The position numbers and the translations under genes were made by a program. A stretch of 16,003 nt of DNA from Candidatus Pacearchaeota archaeon (lineage in GTDB: Archaea; Nanobdellota; Nanobdellia; Pacearchaeales; GW2011-AR1), in assembly GCA_002689985.1 (NCBI GenBank), contig NZDC01000021.1, positions 1-16,003 of the forward strand, in the 5' to 3' direction. This document shows positions 13,021-16,003 of the stretch, piece by piece. Below the pieces are notes generated by a model that was not told the origin of the DNA, ran no database searches, and saw only the letters and a list, made by a program, of their open reading frames with translations. Positions within the stretch are counted from its first letter, which is position 1, and every line of letters starts with the position of its first letter.

Positions 13021-13686
13021 ATGACTTATAAAACTAAAATACTTGAAATTGAAGACTTAACTCATGATGTGAAGAAATTTGTAGTTGAAAAACCAGAAGG
13101 TTATAATTTCATACCTGGACAACATACAATAGTATCTATTAATCAACCTAAATGGGAAAATAAAAAAAGATTATTTACGTTTTCTTCATCTCCAGAGGAT
13201 CCTTTACTTGAATTTATTATAAAAGTTTATCCTAAAAATAAAGGGGTTACAGAAAAACTTCATACACTTGTTATTGGAGATGAATTAATCATTGGAAAAG
13301 CATTGGGAATACTGGGTTATAAAAATAAGGGAATTTTTATTACAGCTGGAACAGGAATCGCACCTTTTGTATCAATCTTAAAACAATTAAAAAAAGAAGG
13401 GGAAAATAAAGAACAAAAATTATTTTTCTCTAATAAAACTTGTAAAGATATTATTATGGAAGATAAACTAAAAGAGATTTTTAAAAATAAAATTATATTT
13501 ACTTTAACTCGCGAGGATAAAGAAGGATATAATAAAGGACGAATAGATGAATCATTTCTAAGAAAAAACATAGATGATTTTAATCAAAATTTTTATATTT
13601 GTGGATCTAGGGAATTTATGAAAAATATAAAAGATATCTTAAAAAATATTGGAATAAAAGAGGAATTAATAATTATTGAAAAATAA
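13021..13686 (+). CDS. Ferredoxin-NADP reductase-family flavoprotein
   Basis: FAD- and NAD(P)H-binding oxidoreductase of 221 aa. The N-terminal flavin barrel has FIPGQHTIVSI (30-40) and R50-LFTFSSSP (the RxY[S/T] flavin motif with Phe for Tyr). The C-terminal nucleotide domain has ITAGTGIAPFVSIL (pyrophosphate loop) and YICGSREFMKNI (the CG motif near the nicotinamide). There is no [2Fe-2S] domain at either end, so electrons probably pass to a separate protein. Zero-nt spacing from iscU suggests it supplies electrons to cluster assembly, to DUF1858/miniprotein thiols or to the following hemerythrin. Exact partner unknown; assignment to the FNR-like superfamily is firm. Confidence 0.9.
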   Translation: MTYKTKILEIEDLTHDVKKFVVEKPEGYNFIPGQHTIVSINQPKWENKKRLFTFSSSPEDPLLEFIIKVYPKNKGVTEKLHTLVIGDELIIGKALGILGYKNKGIFITAGTGIAPFVSILKQLKKEGENKEQKLFFSNKTCKDIIMEDKLKEIFKNKIIFTLTREDKEGYNKGRIDESFLRKNIDDFNQNFYICGSREFMKNIKDILKNIGIKEELIIIEK

Positions 13687-13687
13687 T

Positions 13688-14218
13688 ATGGAAAAAACAA
13701 CAAAGATACTTGTTGATGAGCATAAAAATATACTAAAAGTTGTAGATGTTATTGAACATGAGTGTGATTTAGTTGAATCTGGAAAAAAGTTAGATAAAGA
13801 TTTTTTTATTAAAGCAATTTATTTTATAAGAAATTATGCAGATAAATTTCATCATGCAAAAGAAGAAGATATTTTATTTAAGGAATTATTAAAAGATTCA
13901 GTACAAGAGAGATTACATTGTAATCCAATTGAACAAATGTTACATGAACATGAGAAAGGTCGTAATTTTGTAAAATTAACAGAAACTGGTGTTAAAAAAG
14001 GAAATTCTAAAAAAGTTATAGAAGACGCAAGAAATTATATTAATTTAATCAGAGACCATATCTATAAAGAAGATAATATTCTTTATCCTATGTCTGATGA
14101 AGCTCTGGATAAAAAAACTCAAAAAGATATATTAGATAGATTCTCTAAAGCAGATAAACTAAAAGATAAGGATAAGAAAAAGTGTTTGCTAATTGTTAAT
14201 GAGTTTAAAAAAAGATAA
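13688..14218 (+). CDS. Hemerythrin-like protein
   Basis: Four-helix di-iron protein, 176 aa from the chosen ATG. The metal-ligand pattern is visible: H12 in VDEHKNI, H55/H56 with E60 in FHHAKEEDILF, H88 in LHEHEKGRNF, and H124 with E128 in RDHIYKEDNILYP. This is the HHE/DUF438-RIC type rather than short respiratory hemerythrin, and the last ~40 residues are a Lys/Asp-rich tail. It could bind O2, NO or release and accept iron for damaged clusters. A TTG at 13676 would extend it by 4 residues into the reductase gene; the ATG 1 nt after the reductase stop matches the spacing used elsewhere in the operon. It appears to be the last operon gene. Confidence 0.9.
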   Translation: MEKTTKILVDEHKNILKVVDVIEHECDLVESGKKLDKDFFIKAIYFIRNYADKFHHAKEEDILFKELLKDSVQERLHCNPIEQMLHEHEKGRNFVKLTETGVKKGNSKKVIEDARNYINLIRDHIYKEDNILYPMSDEALDKKTQKDILDRFSKADKLKDKDKKKCLLIVNEFKKR

Positions 14219-14249
14219 TCTTTTAATATGGAGTATATTTTAATATTAT

Positions 14250-14867
14250 ATGAATCAAAAGATAAAAGCAATTATTGAAATTTCTATAATTATTCTCTTA
14301 TTTATCTCTCTTTCTTATATTATTCAAACAAATATAGATTCAATAAAAGAAGTTGTTGGGGACAGATATACTAGTATGTTTTTTTATATTTTAATAACAG
14401 TTGTTGCTGTTGTTATTGCTCCAATAAGTGCAACACCATTATTACCTTTAGCATCTAATTTATGGGGATGGTTAATTGCAGCTATTTTAAGTATTATTGG
14501 ATGGACAATTGGTTCACTTATTGCTTTTGTTATTGCAAGAATTTATGGTCTATCTATTATTAAAAAATTTATCTCAATAGAAAAAATAAGAAATATAGAA
14601 AAGAAAATCCCAGATACAAATATTTTTTGGAGTATTGTGTTTTTAAGAATGATTCTTCCTGTTGATATATTAAGTTATACACTGGGAATTTTCAGTAAAA
14701 TTAAAACAAGAGATTATTTACTTGCAACTATAATAGGAGTTGCTCCGTTTGCTTTTGTATTTGCATATTTAGGAAGAATGCCCCTTCTTTATCAAGTTAT
14801 TTCTTTTTTTATTGCAATGATAATTTTACTTGCAGGATTTATTATTAAAAAGATTAGAGATAAATAG
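14250..14867 (+). CDS. VTT-domain membrane protein (TVP38/TMEM64, DedA-like)
   Basis: Integral membrane protein of 205 aa with about five to six hydrophobic segments: residues about 8-26, 42-65, 70-100 (two short helices), 127-150, 158-178 and 182-200. Typical VTT-domain features are the PLLPLASNLWGW re-entrant-like segment, GWTIGSLIAFVIARIYG, the FLRMILPVDILSYTLGIF region carrying the conserved Arg and Pro, and GVAPFAFVFAYLG. Related proteins are lipid scramblases or transporters; the substrate here is unknown. It is 31 nt after the hemerythrin gene with a weak TTTTAATATG TATA-like box about 25 nt before the ATG, so it may be a separate leaderless transcript. Confidence 0.8.
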   Translation: MNQKIKAIIEISIIILLFISLSYIIQTNIDSIKEVVGDRYTSMFFYILITVVAVVIAPISATPLLPLASNLWGWLIAAILSIIGWTIGSLIAFVIARIYGLSIIKKFISIEKIRNIEKKIPDTNIFWSIVFLRMILPVDILSYTLGIFSKIKTRDYLLATIIGVAPFAFVFAYLGRMPLLYQVISFFIAMIILLAGFIIKKIRDK

Positions 14868-14872
14868 AAAGA

Positions 14873-14880
14873 TTTATATT
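14873..14880 (+). promoter_or_regulatory. TATA box of the 51-aa membrane peptide
   Basis: TTTATATT is centred about 27 nt before the ATG at 14903, predicting a leaderless transcript and supporting the short ORF as a real gene. Confidence 0.5.
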
Positions 14881-14902
14881 CTCAAAATTATCATAAAATA
14901 AT

Positions 14903-15058
14903 ATGGATAAAACAGTAGTGATATTAATAGTGGTTTTATTATTTGTTTTAGGAATTTTTGCAATTACTGTAATGGGTGGAGACAGTGGAGCAACAGGAAG
15001 TGCTATTGCAAATTCATATCCGACATCCCAATATTCTGGCGGCGGATGTGGAATATAA
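14903..15058 (+). CDS. 51-aa single-span membrane peptide ending GGGCGI
   Basis: Short gene coding MDKTVVILIVVLLFVLGIF and so on: a Lys-containing three-residue start, one hydrophobic helix (about 5-24), then a small-residue, Ser/Gly/Thr-rich tail that ends YSGGGCGI. The helix could be a membrane anchor or an uncleaved signal, leaving a roughly 25-residue tail outside the cell with one cysteine two residues from the end. GGC/GGC/GGA codons in the tail stand out in this A+T-rich sequence, suggesting constraint on the Gly run. No Shine-Dalgarno but a TATA box at leaderless distance. No known family recognised. It is followed 19 nt later by a zinc-finger/thioredoxin-like membrane protein, which may be a thiol partner. 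Confidence 0.65.
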   Translation: MDKTVVILIVVLLFVLGIFAITVMGGDSGATGSAIANSYPTSQYSGGGCGI

Positions 15059-15077
15059 AAGTTAACTTATAATAAAA

Positions 15078-15530
15078 ATGGAATTTAAATGTAATCCTTG
15101 TAATAGAGATTTTAATTTAGAAGATAGTTTAAACCAACATAATCTTGCAAAACATACAAATAATAAAAAAGAAAAGGTAAATTCTAGAAAATACTTTATT
15201 TTTGGTTTAATTGGTTTAATAATTATTCTTTCATCATTTACTGTTTATTCATATGTAAACAAACTAGGAGGTTATGATGATTTTGTAAATTGTCTGAATG
15301 ATAAGGGTGTAATAGTTTATGGAAATGATTTTTGTCAATATACTAATCAACAACTAAATTTTTTTGGTAAATCAAAAGAGAATCTAAATTATATAAAATG
15401 TTTTGAAAATAAAGAGTTATGTGATGAAAAAGAAATTAAGATTACTCCGACGTGGGAAATCGATGGAGAGATGTATGAACAAGTTCACGACTTTGAAAGA
15501 CTATCTCTTTTAAGTGGATGTGAATTGTAA
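15078..15530 (+). CDS. Membrane protein: C2H2 zinc finger, TM helix, degenerate thioredoxin-like domain
   Basis: 150-aa three-part protein. An N-terminal C2H2 finger (C5, C8, H21, H26) is followed by a basic linker (KKEKVNSRK), one membrane helix (about 39-60) and a C-terminal thioredoxin-like domain: FVNCLNDKGVIVYGNDFCQYT, then a strand YIKCFENKELC, TPTWEIDG with cis-Pro P124, and a final LLSGCEL. This layout resembles the thioredoxin domain fused to VKOR proteins (FAxCLxxKG, CxHC, YPTW, GC end). However, the CxxC is C86-Q-Y-T89, so the resolving cysteine is missing; C72, C108, C115 and C148 remain. Positive-inside charges put the finger in the cytoplasm and the thioredoxin-like domain outside. 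It could be an inactive binding or isomerase-like module. Domain calls are by eye. Confidence 0.78.
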   Translation: MEFKCNPCNRDFNLEDSLNQHNLAKHTNNKKEKVNSRKYFIFGLIGLIIILSSFTVYSYVNKLGGYDDFVNCLNDKGVIVYGNDFCQYTNQQLNFFGKSKENLNYIKCFENKELCDEKEIKITPTWEIDGEMYEQVHDFERLSLLSGCEL

Positions 15531-15540
15531 AGAGTAACAT

Positions 15541-15561
15541 TTTTATACTAAATTAGAGGGG
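15541..15561 (+). promoter_or_regulatory. TATA-like box and Shine-Dalgarno before the last gene
   Basis: TTTTATACT (from 15541) is at leaderless distance from the ATG at 15569, yet a GAGGGG (15556-15561) sits 7 nt before the same ATG. The two signals conflict: if the TATA box is used, the Shine-Dalgarno would be outside the mRNA, so an upstream start or read-through is more likely if it functions. Confidence 0.4.
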
Positions 15562-15568
15562 ATAATTT

Positions 15569-16003
15569 ATGGAAAATAAAAAACTTGGGACATTATTTAT
15601 TGTATTTAGCATAGTTTTTTTAGCATTTTTATTTTATTTTAATATTAATATGTCTCAAAAAGCAAATGAATTAGGATGTTTTGTTAGTAGTGAATGTGAG
15701 AAAGTTGAGAATTTTCTAAATGCAACTAATGTTGGATTTGGATTTTTTGGGTTTATGTTTGGATTAGGATTTTATCTTTTATTTTTTAATAGAACTGAAG
15801 ATATAATATTAAAAAAATTAGAAGAAGATAAAAATAAAAAGATTAATGATTCAAAGTTTGATACAATTCTAAAAGCTCTTGATTCTTATGAAAGAAAAGT
15901 CTTAAAAGCTGTAAAGGAACATGATGGAATTACTCAAAATATTTTAAGATTAAGAACAGATATGTCAAAAGCAAAACTAAGTTATGTATTGCAAGAATTA
16001 GAA
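15569..16003 (+). CDS. Two-TM membrane protein with winged-helix domain (partial, runs off window)
   Basis: Open for 145 codons to the right edge without a stop. Two hydrophobic helices (about 6-24 and 54-72) flank a short loop with C37 and C43 (GCFVSSEC), which would be extracytoplasmic and could form a disulfide. A charged coiled stretch (RTEDIILKKLEEDKNKK) leads to a cytoplasmic domain reading LDSYERKVLKAVKEHDGITQNILRLRTDMSKAKLSYVLQELE, a MarR/winged-helix-like fold in which T-Q-N-I-L to S-K-A-K-L-S is the helix-turn-helix. Archaea have many such membrane-anchored winged-helix regulators; the ligand and targets are unknown. The C-terminus, including the wing, is beyond the window. Confidence 0.8.
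   Translation, partial: MENKKLGTLFIVFSIVFLAFLFYFNINMSQKANELGCFVSSECEKVENFLNATNVGFGFFGFMFGLGFYLLFFNRTEDIILKKLEEDKNKKINDSKFDTILKALDSYERKVLKAVKEHDGITQNILRLRTDMSKAKLSYVLQELE

Noticed and set aside
13676..13687. Four-residue longer hemerythrin start at a TTG codon.
   Set aside because: It would overlap the reductase gene, has no Shine-Dalgarno, and an ATG follows directly after the reductase stop with the spacing seen elsewhere in the operon.
1..16003. CRISPR array, insertion sequence, prophage or attachment site.
   Set aside because: No regularly spaced direct repeats, transposase, integrase or structural phage genes were seen; the tRNA-Lys gene is not flanked by a partial duplicate of its 3' end within the window.

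Overview
The window is strongly A+T-rich archaeal DNA. The evidence for Archaea is: an rpoH-rpoB RNA polymerase gene pair, subunit H being specific to archaeal-type polymerases; promoters of the TATA/BRE type; a TATA box about 25-27 nt before the start codon of many genes, which implies leaderless mRNAs; and a tRNA gene without an encoded CCA end. The compact layout and the gene types (long ThyX-like protein, class II ribonucleotide reductase, very small Cys-rich proteins, membrane winged-helix regulator) suggest a DPANN-type archaeon such as the Woesearchaeales/Pacearchaeales. That placement is inference, not proof.

Layout. Positions 1-10100 are all minus strand and 10228-16003 are all plus strand, with one divergent promoter region between them (10101-10227). 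No gene-free stretch exceeds 300 bases, and I saw no insertion sequence, phage gene or CRISPR array. From right to left on the minus strand: a KamA-family radical SAM enzyme; a deoxynucleotide cluster of nrdJ (class II ribonucleotide reductase), a P-loop nucleotide kinase, a dUTPase-like gene and a ThyX-like thymidylate synthase; a thioredoxin; tRNA-Lys(UUU); a 111-aa unknown; then rpoH and the 5' 700 codons of a fused rpoB that leaves the window.

On the plus strand, a tightly packed iron-sulfur operon runs from 10228 to 14218: ArsR-like regulator with Cys pairs, cysteine desulfurase IscS, an HExxH putative metalloprotease, a 36-aa four-Cys miniprotein (missed by ordinary length cut-offs but with a strong Shine-Dalgarno), a DUF1858 redox domain, IscU scaffold, an FNR-type flavin reductase and a hemerythrin-like protein. 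DUF1858 plus hemerythrin resembles a split version of the RIC/YtfE/ScdA iron-centre repair protein, so this operon may be a combined Fe-S assembly and repair module under a thiol or metal sensor. It is followed by a set of small membrane genes: a VTT/TVP38-type protein, a 51-aa single-span peptide ending in GGGCGI, a zinc-finger/TM/thioredoxin-like protein with a degenerate CxxT active site, and a partial two-TM winged-helix regulator.

How the genes work together. NrdJ makes deoxynucleotides, the dUTPase makes dUMP, ThyX would turn it into dTMP, and the kinase could phosphorylate nucleoside monophosphates; thioredoxin next door could reduce NrdJ. The best candidates for undescribed biology are the Fe-S operon with its C4 miniprotein and start-codon palindrome, the KamA-like enzyme lacking the lysine-binding aspartates, and the small membrane thiol proteins at the right end.
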